A DNA stretch of 64,000 bases from Neobacillus piezotolerans (GCF_003362805.1 NZ_QNQT01000006.1:62001-126000); one strand, 5' to 3'. Positions 18,545 to 27,556 are shown, counted from the stretch's first letter. Notes: a model not told the origin generated them from the sequence alone. Made by a program: numbers and translations.

Positions 18545-19021
18545 ATGGAAATAATCCTTTACTTGAGTGTGGCGGTCATCGCCATTGCATTTTTGGTCCT
18601 TGTAATTTATTTGGCAAAGACTCTTAAATCGTTGCAGGGGACTTTGGAAAGTGTTTCAAAGACGCTTGTGGGCCTTGAAGGCCAGCTTGATGGAGTGACG
18701 AAAGAAACAGCGGTGCTTTTGCATAAAACCAATGCTCTTGCGGATGATATACACAGGAAATCCGAGAGCCTAAACACTGTTGTCGATGCCGTCAAAGGTG
18801 TCGGAATGTCCGTCAATAAATTTAACCAGTCAGTCCAGACGATTGTTGGCTCAGTGGACAGGCAAATCGACCAAAACAAGGAAAAAATCTCCCAAATTGT
18901 CCAATGGAGCAATGTCCTGCTTGAATTGAAGGACAAATGGAATGCGAGAAAACAGACCGCAGCCGCTTCAGCAGAAAATAGCAAGCTTCGTGACCCCCAA
19001 CCACAACGGGGGAAATTATAA
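18545..19021 (+). CDS. ytxG: General stress protein YtxG (DUF948)
   Basis: 158 residues. One N-terminal transmembrane segment (about residues 3-25) is followed by a long amphipathic, coiled-coil-like helix and a polar tail. DUF948 proteins have this membrane-anchored coiled-coil layout; the function is unknown. ATG 18545 follows GGAGGTG. It is the first gene of the ytxGHJ operon, downstream of sigma-B-like and sigma-H-like promoters, and is followed 16 bases later by ytxH. Confidence 0.88.
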   Translation: MEIILYLSVAVIAIAFLVLVIYLAKTLKSLQGTLESVSKTLVGLEGQLDGVTKETAVLLHKTNALADDIHRKSESLNTVVDAVKGVGMSVNKFNQSVQTIVGSVDRQIDQNKEKISQIVQWSNVLLELKDKWNARKQTAAASAENSKLRDPQPQRGKL

Positions 19022-19037
19022 TAAGGAGGAAATATCA

Positions 19038-19526
19038 ATGGCGGGAAGAGACAATGATTACCGGGAATATGAAGAACGGAATAATGTTACATCAAAGGAT
19101 TTTTTGACAGGGGCTGTGATCGGCGGGCTGATCGGAGCGGCCACGGCATTATTCCTCGCCCCGAAATCCGGTAGGGAATTGCGGGAAAAAGTATCTGGCC
19201 AGGCTGTGGCTCTGAAGGAAAGGACAGCCCAGATGAGGGACTCAGTTATGGAAAAGACAAACGAACTTTCCAGCATGACAAAGGAAAAAACCGCTTCGAT
19301 TACCCAGGCGGTCAGTCAGCAGTCCACGAACCTGATGGATAAGGTAAAAGGCAATGGGGGCGGCCAGCCGGAAAAGGATTTGCAGGCCGATGAAACCGAA
19401 TACATTCCTTTGGAAATGTCCAATAAACCTTTCGACGAATTGACCCTTTCCGACGACGCGGAGGTTAGGGAGAAGCTGGAAGAGGTTAAAGAAGCTCTTG
19501 ACGAAGAGGAAAGCAAATATAGCTGA
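19038..19526 (+). CDS. ytxH: General stress protein YtxH
   Basis: 162 residues. A Gly/Ala-rich membrane-associating hairpin carries the family signature FLTGAVIGGLIGAATALFLA followed by PKSGRELREKV. A long helical, charged region follows, with an acidic C-terminus. YtxH-family proteins are stress induced and of unknown function. AAGGAGGAAA lies before the ATG. It is the second gene of the ytxGHJ operon, and a hairpin with a T-tract separates it from ytxJ. Confidence 0.9.
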   Translation: MAGRDNDYREYEERNNVTSKDFLTGAVIGGLIGAATALFLAPKSGRELREKVSGQAVALKERTAQMRDSVMEKTNELSSMTKEKTASITQAVSQQSTNLMDKVKGNGGGQPEKDLQADETEYIPLEMSNKPFDELTLSDDAEVREKLEEVKEALDEEESKYS

Positions 19527-19556
19527 TTATTCAAACTAATTAGTTGCCCAATGAGG

Positions 19557-19590
19557 CGGTGAAGTGATACGATTGCTTCACCGTTTTCTA
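19557..19590 (+). terminator. Intra-operon terminator/attenuator between ytxH and ytxJ
   Basis: Perfect 8-bp stem CGGTGAAG / CTTCACCG with an 11-base loop, then TTTTCT. The T-tract is modest, so partial read-through into ytxJ is plausible. Confidence 0.55.
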
Positions 19591-19629
19591 TCGTTTGCAG
19601 AAATATTACAAAGTGAGGGAAACATTCAT

Positions 19630-19956
19630 ATGATTAACACGCTTGAATCGATTGAACAGCTCGAGGAAATTTTGCAGAAGGAATCAAAGGTAATGGTATT
19701 AAAACATAGCAGCACTTGCCCGATATCCCATGCGGCATTTGAGGAATACGGGGAATTCGCTGGACAGGATGAAGTGCCCGCCTGGATGCTGATTGTCCAG
19801 GAATCCCGTCCGCTCTCAAATTACATTGCGGAAACATATGGCATCAAGCATGAATCGCCTCAAGCCATTCTTTTCCAGGATGGAAAGCCTATTTGGAATG
19901 CTTCCCATTGGAAAATTACAAAGCGGTCACTCACGGAAGCGTCCACTAACGCTTGA
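19630..19956 (+). CDS. ytxJ: Bacillithiol-system monothiol thioredoxin-like protein YtxJ
   Basis: 108-residue thioredoxin-fold protein with a single-cysteine site TCPIS in KHSSTCPISHAA. YtxJ is predicted to be a monothiol bacilliredoxin-like protein acting with bacillithiol. ATG 19630 follows GTGAGGGAAA. It is the last gene of the ytxGHJ stress operon, but expression is probably lower because of the hairpin at 19557. A strong terminator follows. Confidence 0.87.
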   Translation: MINTLESIEQLEEILQKESKVMVLKHSSTCPISHAAFEEYGEFAGQDEVPAWMLIVQESRPLSNYIAETYGIKHESPQAILFQDGKPIWNASHWKITKRSLTEASTNA

Positions 19957-19961
19957 TTAGG

Positions 19962-19987
19962 AAAGGCATCTTGGATGCCTTTTTTTA
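19962..19987 (+). terminator. Terminator of the ytxGHJ operon
   Basis: Perfect 8-bp stem AAGGCATC / GATGCCTT with a three-base loop and T-tract. Confidence 0.85.
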
Positions 19988-20084
19988 ATATCCAAAACCT
20001 CTTGAACGCAGGTAAAAACCAGGAATTTAGAAAATTCAATTAAACTTTAGTGCTTAAAAGCGTTTAATTATTAAAGAAATTGTG

Positions 20085-20113
20085 GTGACAAAGCGGAAAC
20101 AATGAAGTATAAT
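20085..20113 (+). promoter_or_regulatory. Sigma-A promoter of aroA, GTGACA-N17-TATAAT
   Basis: Near-consensus hexamers with 17-bp spacing; predicted start near 20120. The roughly 115-base leader has an imperfect hairpin TGCCCGGCT / AGCCTGGCA just before the ribosome site. Confidence 0.6.
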
Positions 20114-20236
20114 AAACCCTATTACAAAAGCTTGTTCCACGGCAAAGGTTTCAACCTGCCATTTTATTAAATAAAATACTATCCCAGATTGTCAGATGCC
20201 CGGCTGAAGAGCCTGGCACGGAAAGGATGAATCGCC

Positions 20237-21307
20237 ATGAATGAATTGGACAAATTAAGGGCCCGCATCGATGAACTGAATATGGATCTATTGGAAATCA
20301 TCAATGAGCGGGGAAGGCTGGCGCAGGAAATCGGGCGAGTAAAGGAAAACCAGGGAGTTTACCGCTTTGACCCGGTGCGCGAACGGAAAATGCTTGACGT
20401 CATTAAACAAAAAAATGACGGACCTTTCGAAAATTCCACAATTGAACATATTTTCAAGGAAATTTTCAAGGCAAGCCTGGAACTGCAAAAGGATGATCAT
20501 AGCAAAGCGTTACTTGTTTCAAGGAAAAAGCATCCTGAAAATACGATCATTGAAATCAATGGCGAAAAGATTGGTGACGGAAAACCGCATTTTGTTTTTG
20601 GGCCATGCGCTGTAGAATCATACGAACAAGTGGCAGAGGTTGCGGCCCATATGCAAAAAAAGGGACTGAGGCTCCTCCGCGGCGGCGCTTTCAAACCAAG
20701 GACTTCGCCATATGATTTCCAGGGTCTTGGAGTGGAAGGCTTGAAAATCCTGAAACGCATCGCCAGGGAATACAATATGGCCGTCATCAGTGAGATTGTC
20801 AATCCTTCCGATATTGAGATGGCTGAGGAATATTTGGATGTCATCCAGATTGGCGCGCGGAACATGCAGAACTTTGAATTGCTTAAAGCGGCAGGGGCTG
20901 CAAGCAAGCCAATCCTGCTGAAGCGAGGGATCGCGGCAACCATTGAGGAATTCATCAATGCTGCCGAATACATCATGTCGCAGGGCAATGGGAACATCAT
21001 CCTTTGCGAGCGAGGCATAAGGACATACGAAAAAGCAACGAGGAATACACTCGATATTACGGCTGTTCCAATCTTAAAGCAGGAAACACATCTGCCAGTC
21101 ATGGTGGATGTCACACATTCGACTGGCAGAAGGGACCTTCTCCTGCCTGCCGCCAAGGCCGCGCTTGCAATCGGAGCGGACGGCGTTATGGCCGAAGTCC
21201 ATCCTGACCCGGCGGTGGCGCTGTCCGATTCAGCGCAGCAAATGAATCTGGACCAATTTGACAATTTCCTGAATGAAATTATGGCATCAAATCTTGTCCG
21301 TTCATAA
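20237..21307 (+). CDS. aroA: Bifunctional chorismate mutase / DAHP synthase AroA (AroG)
   Basis: Condenses phosphoenolpyruvate and erythrose-4-phosphate to DAHP, the entry step of the shikimate pathway. The fused N-terminal AroQ-type chorismate mutase domain (residues 1-85) mediates feedback by chorismate/prephenate in Bacillus. Visible are the AroQ start [12 protein letters not shown], then the DAHP synthase core with [29 protein letters not shown] and [19 protein letters not shown]. The 356-residue length matches the B. subtilis enzyme (about 358). AAAGGATG precedes the ATG. It lies directly upstream of ccpA with a terminator between, as in B. subtilis. Confidence 0.96.
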   Translation: MNELDKLRARIDELNMDLLEIINERGRLAQEIGRVKENQGVYRFDPVRERKMLDVIKQKNDGPFENSTIEHIFKEIFKASLELQKDDHSKALLVSRKKHPENTIIEINGEKIGDGKPHFVFGPCAVESYEQVAEVAAHMQKKGLRLLRGGAFKPRTSPYDFQGLGVEGLKILKRIAREYNMAVISEIVNPSDIEMAEEYLDVIQIGARNMQNFELLKAAGAASKPILLKRGIAATIEEFINAAEYIMSQGNGNIILCERGIRTYEKATRNTLDITAVPILKQETHLPVMVDVTHSTGRRDLLLPAAKAALAIGADGVMAEVHPDPAVALSDSAQQMNLDQFDNFLNEIMASNLVRS

Positions 21308-21315
21308 GCCTTACT

Positions 21316-21350
21316 TTGCCTTCTGTCCATCGGCAGAAGGCATTTATATT
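21316..21350 (+). terminator. Terminator of aroA
   Basis: Perfect 9-bp stem TGCCTTCTG / CAGAAGGCA followed by TTTATATTTG. Confidence 0.75.
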
Positions 21351-21531
21351 TGTTGTTACCCGATAAGATTCAAAAATTCTTACGGCATGCCTTTCAATTT
21401 GCAGCATTCTTCCGCTTGTCGTATGATTAAAATCAATTAATATGTTTACCTGCTCACAAGCAGGATGACTAATAACTTCCAATTTGAAGTAAAATAAACT
21501 ATATGGCTTGCTTTAAGGAGTGTAATGGAAA

Positions 21532-22530
21532 ATGAATATCACCATTTATGATGTGGCCAGGGAAGCAAACGTTTCAATGGCAACGGTGTCAAGGGTAGTG
21601 AATGGAAACCCAAACGTTAAGCCCGCAACAAGGAAAAAGGTCATGGAAGTGATTGAAAGGCTTGGATATCGCCCGAATGCCGTCGCTAGGGGCCTTGCAA
21701 GCAAAAAGACAACGACTGTCGGAGTTATTATCCCTGATATCTCAAACATTTTCTACGCGGAACTGGCGCGCGGAATCGAGGATATCGCGACGATGTATAA
21801 ATACAACATCATCTTGAGCAATTCCGACCAAAACAAGGACAAAGAGCTGCATCTTTTAAATACAATGCTCGGCAAACAAGTTGACGGCCTTGTTTTCATG
21901 GGAGGGGAGATTACACAGGAGCATGTGGAGGAATTTAAAAAGTCGCCTGTTCCGATTGTCCTTGCTGGCTCAATCGAACGGTCGGAGGAAATCCCTTCAG
22001 TGAACATTGATTATGAACAAGCAGTGTATGACAGCGTGAAGGAATTCGTGGACCGGGGCCATAAGGAAATCGCCTTTGTTGTCGGCCCGCTTCATGAGCC
22101 GAAAAACAGCAAGAAAAAGCTGGAAGGATACAAGCGGGCGCTTGAAGAAGCTGGCCTTCCATTAAATGAAGACTTTATTTTTGAAGGCGATTATACATAC
22201 GACTCGGGTATCGAGGCGATTCAAAAGCTTATGGGGGAGGATAAACGCCCTACCGCGATCCTGGTCGGTTCTGATGAAATGGCCCTTGGAATTGTCCATG
22301 GCGGACAGGATATGGGATTTTCCATTCCGGAGGACTATGAGGTCATCACGTCGGATAATACAAGGCTCTCGATGATGGTCAGGCCGCAATTGACAACAAT
22401 TGTCCAACCGTTGTACGATATTGGCGCTGTTTCCATGCGGCTTTTGACAAAGTATATGAACCATGAAAAAGTAGAAGAGAATATCGTCGTGCTTCCCCAC
22501 AGGATTGACTATAGGAAATCAACCAAATAA
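21532..22530 (+). CDS. ccpA: Catabolite control protein A
   Basis: LacI/GalR-family master regulator of carbon catabolite control. It binds cre sites when complexed with Ser46-phosphorylated HPr or Crh. The N-terminal helix-turn-helix ([20 protein letters not shown], residues 4-23) and hinge ([15 protein letters not shown]) are intact, followed by the periplasmic-binding-like core. The 332-residue length is typical. TAAGGAGTG lies 11 bases before the ATG. Probable targets within the window are the cre sites at 25222 (acuA/acsA) and 33306 (methionine gamma-lyase). A dyad CCTGCT/AGCAGG is found upstream at 21449-21464, but I could not settle on a clear promoter. Confidence 0.96.
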   Translation: MNITIYDVAREANVSMATVSRVVNGNPNVKPATRKKVMEVIERLGYRPNAVARGLASKKTTTVGVIIPDISNIFYAELARGIEDIATMYKYNIILSNSDQNKDKELHLLNTMLGKQVDGLVFMGGEITQEHVEEFKKSPVPIVLAGSIERSEEIPSVNIDYEQAVYDSVKEFVDRGHKEIAFVVGPLHEPKNSKKKLEGYKRALEEAGLPLNEDFIFEGDYTYDSGIEAIQKLMGEDKRPTAILVGSDEMALGIVHGGQDMGFSIPEDYEVITSDNTRLSMMVRPQLTTIVQPLYDIGAVSMRLLTKYMNHEKVEENIVVLPHRIDYRKSTK

Positions 22531-22540
22531 TCAATTAGTT

Positions 22541-22578
22541 GAAAGGCCCGGGCATAAAGCATTCCGGGCCTTTTTTTA
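22541..22578 (+). terminator. Terminator of ccpA
   Basis: Perfect 9-bp stem AAGGCCCGG / CCGGGCCTT followed by seven T. Confidence 0.9.
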
Positions 22579-22704
22579 ATATGAAATGCAGCGCAGTAAA
22601 AGGCCAAGACCTCCTCCAGCGCCACGCAACGTCCCGATGCGTTACCTTTATGGCATTGATTAAAGCGCCGCTTAAAACCCGTTCCTTTTGGCTATTTGTA
22701 ATCT

Positions 22705-23874
22705 TTATTTTGAAAAAGATGAATTGGAGCGGATGGGATAGAGCGCTTTGTCGAGTGTCAGCTGGTTTTTTTCGTCGATTTCCGCCTTCCGGGGGATGGG
22801 TTTGTACATTCCGCTTTTATCATCCCATGTATGGGGTAGTTCGACAGGAGCCTTTTCTTGCCATCGTTCCAGCCATTTCAGCGGCAATTTTCCGCTGCTG
22901 TCCCCTTTCCCGGCCATTTCCATCCAAATAAGCGCCCAGGCGCGGGGAACAACCCTCCAAATATCATAACCCCCGCCCCCGACGGCAATCCAGCGCCCTC
23001 CACAATACTTATGGGCAATTTCATGCGCCAGCCTTGGTATTTCGCGGAAAATATTCATCGTTCCATGCAGATGGGTAAGCGGATCGTAATAATGCGCGTC
23101 GGCCCCATTTTGTGTAAGGATGACGTCAGGCTTAAAAAAATCCGCTACCTCACTGATTGCGGCCGAATATGCATTCAGCCAGGATTCGTCCTCTGTGAAG
23201 GCGTCAAGAGGGATATTAAACGAGTAGCCATACCCATTCCCCTGTCCCCTCTCAGTGATGTTTCCCGTCCCAGGGAAGAGGTACCTTCCTGTTTCATGAA
23301 TCGACAGCGTACATGCACGGGGATCATCATAAAAAGCCCATTGGACCCCGTCGCCGTGATGCGCGTCTGTATCGACATAAAGTACCCTCGCATTGTATTT
23401 TTCCTGTAAATACTTAATAGCGACGGAACTATCGTTATAAATACAGAACCCGGAAGCCTTTCCCCTGAAACCATGGTGTAATCCTCCGCCAAGATGGAGG
23501 GCATGCATCGCTTTTCCGGACATAACAAGGTCAACCGCGGTGAGGGTGCCGCCCACGAGGAAGGCGCTTGCTTCATGCATTCCTTCGAAAATGGGGGTGT
23601 CTTCGGTCCCGAGACCATAATTTTCGGCAATTTCACTACGAAGCTGCCCTTTTCCCGCTTGTTTTACCGCCTGGACATAGGAAGGATCATGGATTAGGCA
23701 CAATTCGTCATCCGTTGCTGCCCGTGGAGGGACAATCTCCGAGTCATCCAGTGCGCCTGCTTCTTTTAAAAGATCAATGGTAAGTTTTATCCTGAATTGG
23801 TTAAAAGGATGATGGCTGCCAAAGTTATATTTCAACAGTTCATCGGAATAAACGAAAGCGCAGGAGTCACTCAT
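22705..23874 (-). CDS. acuC: Class I-like histone deacetylase family protein AcuC
   Basis: Zinc-dependent deacetylase that in B. subtilis removes the acetyl group from AcsA, reactivating it. Deacetylase motifs are visible: HPFNQFR near the start, GGGLHHGFRG, DTDAHHGDGVQ (His-Asp charge relay and metal ligand) and GGGGYDI near the C-terminus. The 389-residue length matches the family. ATG 23874 overlaps the acuB stop by four bases (ATGA), indicating translational coupling; an upstream in-frame extension is within acuB. It is the last gene of acuABC. Confidence 0.94.
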   Translation of the reverse strand: MSDSCAFVYSDELLKYNFGSHHPFNQFRIKLTIDLLKEAGALDDSEIVPPRAATDDELCLIHDPSYVQAVKQAGKGQLRSEIAENYGLGTEDTPIFEGMHEASAFLVGGTLTAVDLVMSGKAMHALHLGGGLHHGFRGKASGFCIYNDSSVAIKYLQEKYNARVLYVDTDAHHGDGVQWAFYDDPRACTLSIHETGRYLFPGTGNITERGQGNGYGYSFNIPLDAFTEDESWLNAYSAAISEVADFFKPDVILTQNGADAHYYDPLTHLHGTMNIFREIPRLAHEIAHKYCGGRWIAVGGGGYDIWRVVPRAWALIWMEMAGKGDSSGKLPLKWLERWQEKAPVELPHTWDDKSGMYKPIPRKAEIDEKNQLTLDKALYPIRSNSSFSK

Positions 23875-24518
23875 ATGGGCATACCTGGTATATTTGGCCA
23901 TAGCACGTGGTGGCCAGCCGCCTTCAAGTCATGGATCAGGCCGACCGGGTTCATGGTCTGTACCCTGATGACAAGGATTTTATAGCCATCATCCTTTTTA
24001 TCGGGATAAACGAGGATGCTCTGAATATTAGCCTTACGGTTGCGGATGACGTTCGCGATTTCAAATAGGGTGCCGGTCCGGTTCGGGACTTTTATCTCAA
24101 ATTGGGATCCAGGCTGATGGGCTCCGGTTAATTCAACGAGTGTATACAAAAGATCGGTTTCTGTTACAATTCCGACCAGCTTCCCGTCCTGGACGACCGG
24201 GAGACAGCTGATTTTTTGTTCATAAAACAATGCCGCGGTTTCCTCGACGAAGTCAAGCGGATGCCCGGTTATGACGTTTTTTTTCATGATTGTGTCCAAA
24301 GATTTTTGAAGGTCTTCGGAGTGTTCCTCCCGATGGAAAATGGACGGGGCCGCCTCTTTGATATCCCTGTCGGTTACGACCCCGATTACCTTCTTGCCAT
24401 CATCGGTGATCGGGATGTGGCGGATTTTCTTAGAGTCCATCAGCCTGATTGCATCTTCAATCGTATCCGAAGGCTTGAGTGTTGCGACATTTGTTTTCAT
24501 GATTTCTTCAATAATCAT
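23871..24518 (-). CDS. acuB: Acetoin utilisation protein AcuB (CBS-CBS-ACT)
   Basis: 215 residues. Two CBS domains (about residues 1-125, with RHIPITDDGKKVIGVVTDRDI and SCLPVVQDGKLVGIVTETDL) are followed by a C-terminal ACT-like domain. CBS pairs bind adenine nucleotides, so AcuB may be a regulatory subunit linked to energy state. Its exact role in the acuABC acetate/acetoin system is not established. ATG 24518 has GAGGGGGAAA upstream. It is coupled to acuC by an ATGA overlap and lies 11 bases after acuA. Confidence 0.92.
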   Translation of the reverse strand: MIIEEIMKTNVATLKPSDTIEDAIRLMDSKKIRHIPITDDGKKVIGVVTDRDIKEAAPSIFHREEHSEDLQKSLDTIMKKNVITGHPLDFVEETAALFYEQKISCLPVVQDGKLVGIVTETDLLYTLVELTGAHQPGSQFEIKVPNRTGTLFEIANVIRNRKANIQSILVYPDKKDDGYKILVIRVQTMNPVGLIHDLKAAGHHVLWPNIPGMPI

Positions 24519-24529
24519 GAGTTTCCCCC

Positions 24530-25162
24530 TCAATACATGAATCTGTTCATAAACCGGAGCCGGTCAAATTTCTGGATTGATTCGCTTTCAACCCGCTTGC
24601 CGATGCGGGCCATCAGGCAATTGGCAGGGTGCGAGCAGATTTCCGGGTCATCGGTCGCATACCATTCAAGGCCCCCGGCATTCATCATCTTTTCCATCAC
24701 TTTTCTATATTCCCAGACGTTCAGGCCTGTTCCTTTCAAATCCCAGTGCCAGTAGTATTCTGTTGTTATTGTGATATAATCTTCCATCGCATCATCCATC
24801 ATAGAAACTTTTAATAGGTTTTTCGCGACGGATAATCCCCTGAATTCCGGGATGACTTCGATGGCTCCAAGCTCAATCAATTCTTCCATCTTTCCTTCCG
24901 ACCAGCGTTCAAGGGGATCGGGATACAGATACGTTACATACCCTACAATCATGTGGAGCCTTCGCGCAATGATGATGCGCCCTTCCGGCAGTGAGGCGAT
25001 TTCAATTAAAGCCTTGTGCTGCTCCCGGGGCTGGCGGAAGGCTGTCAAATGCTCATGGAATTCATAGCCCGCCAGTTTCTCCGGTGAAATGGGCCCTTCA
25101 ATAATGACATTCCCGTTTGGAGTTTTAAGCTCTTTCGCGTTGTACGTTTTTTTATGTTCCAC
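24530..25162 (-). CDS. acuA: Protein lysine acetyltransferase AcuA
   Basis: GNAT-family acetyltransferase that inactivates acetyl-CoA synthetase AcsA by acetylating a conserved lysine. The 210-residue length is identical to B. subtilis AcuA as I recall it. The acetyl-CoA binding segment ELGAIEVIPEFRGLSVAKNLL (about residues 95-115) fits the GNAT motif A. The start is GTG 25162 with GGTGGTGA a few bases upstream. It is the first gene of acuABC and divergent from its target acsA across a 214-base control region. Confidence 0.94.
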   Translation of the reverse strand: MEHKKTYNAKELKTPNGNVIIEGPISPEKLAGYEFHEHLTAFRQPREQHKALIEIASLPEGRIIIARRLHMIVGYVTYLYPDPLERWSEGKMEELIELGAIEVIPEFRGLSVAKNLLKVSMMDDAMEDYITITTEYYWHWDLKGTGLNVWEYRKVMEKMMNAGGLEWYATDDPEICSHPANCLMARIGKRVESESIQKFDRLRFMNRFMY

Positions 25163-25199
25163 TGGGTCACCACCTGCAAATGCTTTGGATAATACTTCT

Positions 25200-25236
25200 A
25201 TTATACATAAAATCTATGAGGATGAAGCGCTTTCAC
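25200..25236 (-). promoter_or_regulatory. acuABC promoter -10 (TATAAT) overlapped upstream by a cre site
   Basis: On the minus strand TATAAT lies at 25205-25200. The expected -35 position (25228-25223) is poor (GCTTCA) and falls inside a cre-like sequence GTGAAAGCGCTTCAT (25236-25222), which agrees with the consensus WTGNAANCGNWNNCW except at two positions. CcpA repression of acuABC and acsA is known in B. subtilis. Confidence 0.6.
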
Positions 25237-25238
25237 TA

Positions 25239-25253
25239 AATTTTCTGAAAGCA
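25239..25253. promoter_or_regulatory. Candidate CodY box in the acuA-acsA control region
   Basis: AATTTTCTGAAAGCA matches 12 of 15 positions of the CodY motif AATTTTCWGAAAATT. It lies three bases from the cre-like site. As I recall, acsA belongs to the CodY regulon in B. subtilis. Confidence 0.45.
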
Positions 25254-25316
25254 ATTCATGAAAACAGTGAATTTTAGCAGGTTTTATAGTGAATGGCCTG
25301 GTGAATATTTTAAAAA

Positions 25317-25345
25317 TTGTGAATAGGCAATGTTTATACTATAAT
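25317..25345 (+). promoter_or_regulatory. Sigma-A promoter of acsA, TTGTGA-N17-TATAAT
   Basis: Consensus -10, good -35 and ideal 17-bp spacing; start predicted near 25352, about 25 bases before the GTG start codon. Four GTGAAT hexamers (25267, 25289, 25301, 25319) lie in and upstream of this promoter. Confidence 0.75.
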
Positions 25346-25376
25346 AATATAAACTTACGTAAGGGGGAGATAAAGC

Positions 25377-27092
25377 GTGAAAATGGAAGTGCTGCCAGTC
25401 ATCGAAGGAGATTACAATCTTAAAAACTATCCCGAAACATATAGCAACTTCGATTGGAAGGAAGCCGAAAAAGAGTTTTCCTGGCATACGACAGGCCTCG
25501 TCAACCTTGCCTATGAAGCGGTTGACCGCCATGCCGAAACCTTCCGAAAGAACAAGGTGGCTCTATATTACAGGGACCAGAAGCGCAACGAAAAGTATAC
25601 TTTCAAAGAAATGAAAGAATTGTCCAACAAGGCTGCAAACGTTTTGAAAAGCTACGGGGATGTCGAGAAGGGCGACAGGGTTTTTATCTTCATGCCCCGA
25701 TCGCCTGAACTTTATTTTGCGGTTCTTGGCGCCATCAAACTTGGGGCGATTGTCGGACCGCTGTTTGAAGCTTTCATGGAAGGCGCTGTAAGGGATCGCC
25801 TTCATGACAGCGGTGCCAAGGTAATTGTTACCACGCCAGAGTTGCTTGAAAGGGTTCCAACTGACCTGCCAGATTTGAAATACATATTTGTTGTTGGCGA
25901 CGGTGTGGAGGAAACTGGAAATATTATTGATTTTAAAAAGAGGTTCGCGGAAGCGGGCAAAAAATTGAAAATTGAATGGATGGACAGGCAGGATGGACTC
26001 ATCCTCCATTACACATCCGGATCGACCGGAAAACCAAAAGGCGTCCTCCATGTCCATAATGCCATGATCCAGCATTACCAGACAGCCAAATGGGTCCTTG
26101 ATTTGAAAGAGGAAGATGTTTTTTGGTGCACCGCCGACCCAGGCTGGGTAACAGGGACTTCATATGGCATTTTCGGTCCATGGCTCGCAGGGGTATCAAA
26201 CGTAATCGTGGGCGGGAGATTCTCTCCGGATACGTGGTACAGCATGATTGAAGAATTCGGCGTAACTGTTTGGTACAGCGCGCCGACGGCGTTCAGGATG
26301 CTGATGGGCGCGGGTGATGAGATTGTTAAAAAGTACGACTTGAGCAGCCTTCGCCATGTCCTGAGTGTCGGGGAACCGTTGAATCCTGAAGTTGTTAAAT
26401 GGGGGATGAAGGTATTCAACAAGAGAATCCATGATACATGGTGGATGACCGAAACTGGAGCGCAGCTCATTTGCAACTATCCTTGCATGCCTCTGAAACC
26501 TGGTTCGATGGGCAAGCCGCTGCCTGGCGTCGAGGCGTCGATCGTCGATGACAGGGGAGAGGTGCTTCCTCCGTACAGGATGGGGAACCTTGCAATCAAA
26601 AAAGGCTGGCCGTCGATGATGTACAAAATCTGGAACAATCCTGAAAAGTATGAATCCTATTTCATGCCAAACGGCTGGTACGTGAGCGGCGACTCTGCTT
26701 ATATGGATGAGGATGGTTATTTCTGGTTCCAGGGAAGGATTGACGATGTTATCATGACTTCCGGTGAAAGGGTTGGCCCGTTCGAGGTGGAAAGCAAGCT
26801 TGTTGAGCACCCGGCTATCGCGGAAGCGGGAGTTATCGGCAAGCCGGATCCTGTCCGCGGTGAAATCATCAAGGCTTTCGTCGCATTGAGGGACGGTTAT
26901 GAGCCTACGGATGAACTGAAGGAGGAGATACGTCAGTTTGTTAAAAAAGGGCTCGCGGCCCATGCTGCTCCTAGGGAAATCGACTTCCGCGATAAGCTGC
27001 CGAAAACGCGGAGCGGAAAAATCATGCGCCGTGTCCTGAAGGCTTGGGAACTGGATCTTCCAACCGGCGATTTGTCGACTATGGAAGATTAA
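25377..27092 (+). CDS. acsA: Acetyl-CoA synthetase AcsA
   Basis: AMP-forming enzyme that converts acetate, ATP and CoA to acetyl-CoA for acetate re-use after overflow metabolism. ANL-superfamily motifs present are the P-loop-like YTSGSTGKPKG near residue 212, WWMTETGAQ, YVSGDSAYMDEDGYFWFQGR and the C-terminal PKTRSGKIMRR. The lysine there, K548, is the family's acetylation site and the expected AcuA/AcuC target. The length is 571 residues from GTG 25377, which has AAGGGGGAGA six bases upstream; ATG two codons later is an alternative. A strong terminator follows. Confidence 0.96.
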   Translation: MKMEVLPVIEGDYNLKNYPETYSNFDWKEAEKEFSWHTTGLVNLAYEAVDRHAETFRKNKVALYYRDQKRNEKYTFKEMKELSNKAANVLKSYGDVEKGDRVFIFMPRSPELYFAVLGAIKLGAIVGPLFEAFMEGAVRDRLHDSGAKVIVTTPELLERVPTDLPDLKYIFVVGDGVEETGNIIDFKKRFAEAGKKLKIEWMDRQDGLILHYTSGSTGKPKGVLHVHNAMIQHYQTAKWVLDLKEEDVFWCTADPGWVTGTSYGIFGPWLAGVSNVIVGGRFSPDTWYSMIEEFGVTVWYSAPTAFRMLMGAGDEIVKKYDLSSLRHVLSVGEPLNPEVVKWGMKVFNKRIHDTWWMTETGAQLICNYPCMPLKPGSMGKPLPGVEASIVDDRGEVLPPYRMGNLAIKKGWPSMMYKIWNNPEKYESYFMPNGWYVSGDSAYMDEDGYFWFQGRIDDVIMTSGERVGPFEVESKLVEHPAIAEAGVIGKPDPVRGEIIKAFVALRDGYEPTDELKEEIRQFVKKGLAAHAAPREIDFRDKLPKTRSGKIMRRVLKAWELDLPTGDLSTMED

Positions 27093-27103
27093 AACAAACA
27101 GCT

Positions 27104-27140
27104 AAAAAACCGTACCGGGTGCATGCCGGTACGGTTTTTC
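27104..27140. terminator. Terminator of acsA
   Basis: Perfect 14-bp stem AAAAACCGTACCGG / CCGGTACGGTTTTT with a seven-base loop; T-tracts on both strands. Confidence 0.92.
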
Positions 27141-27180
27141 TCATTATGGCTTTCCATAAATTATTCAGCTGAGGATAAAC

Positions 27181-27388
27181 AGGCGCTATCGCTTTTCTTT
27201 GTCCAGCTCCATAAGGAAAGCTTCGGCAGCATAGCATCGCACGAAGGAAAAGTGTCCTTCTTTTCCGAGGAGCGCCCAGCGCCTAGTGTCTTCGGTCCCT
27301 CGCTACGATAAGTCAACATCGATTCGCATTCGCTTATCGTGTTTCCTTTATCTCCATCGGGGCGCCTCCAGTCCATACGGCGCTAAAC
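27181..27388. repeat. Modular interspersed repeat, long copy with internal insert
   Basis: The segment starts AGGCGCTATCGCTTTTC and ends CATACGGCGCTAAAC. It is colinear with the 150-bp copy at 27389 except for an extra block of about 58 bp (about 27211-27268) inside it. No coding capacity. Together with the next copy it fills the space between the acsA terminator and the penicillin-binding protein gene. Confidence 0.8.
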
Positions 27389-27556
27389 AGGCGCTTTCGC
27401 TTTTCTTTGTCCAGCTTCAGCGCCCAGCGCCTAGTGTACTTCGGTCCCCTCGCTACGATAAGTCAACATCGATTCGCATTCGCTCATCGTGTTTCCTTTA
27501 TCTCCATCGGGGCGCCTCCAGTCCATACGGCGCTAAACAGGCGCTTTCGCTTTTCT
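27389..27556. repeat. Modular interspersed repeat, short 150-bp copy plus a partial next unit
   Basis: Unit 27389-27538 is nearly identical to the flanks of the long copy. A further partial unit, AGGCGCTTTCGCTTTTCTT (27539-27557), runs into the stop codon of the minus-strand penicillin-binding protein gene. A 44-bp relative of the unit junction is found at 40590-40633, and more diverged relatives lie in the rpsD leader. Confidence 0.82.

Noticed and set aside
27181-27556. Insertion sequence or transposase remnant
   Set aside because: No transposase-like frame and no terminal inverted repeats were found; the segments look like short non-coding dispersed repeats.
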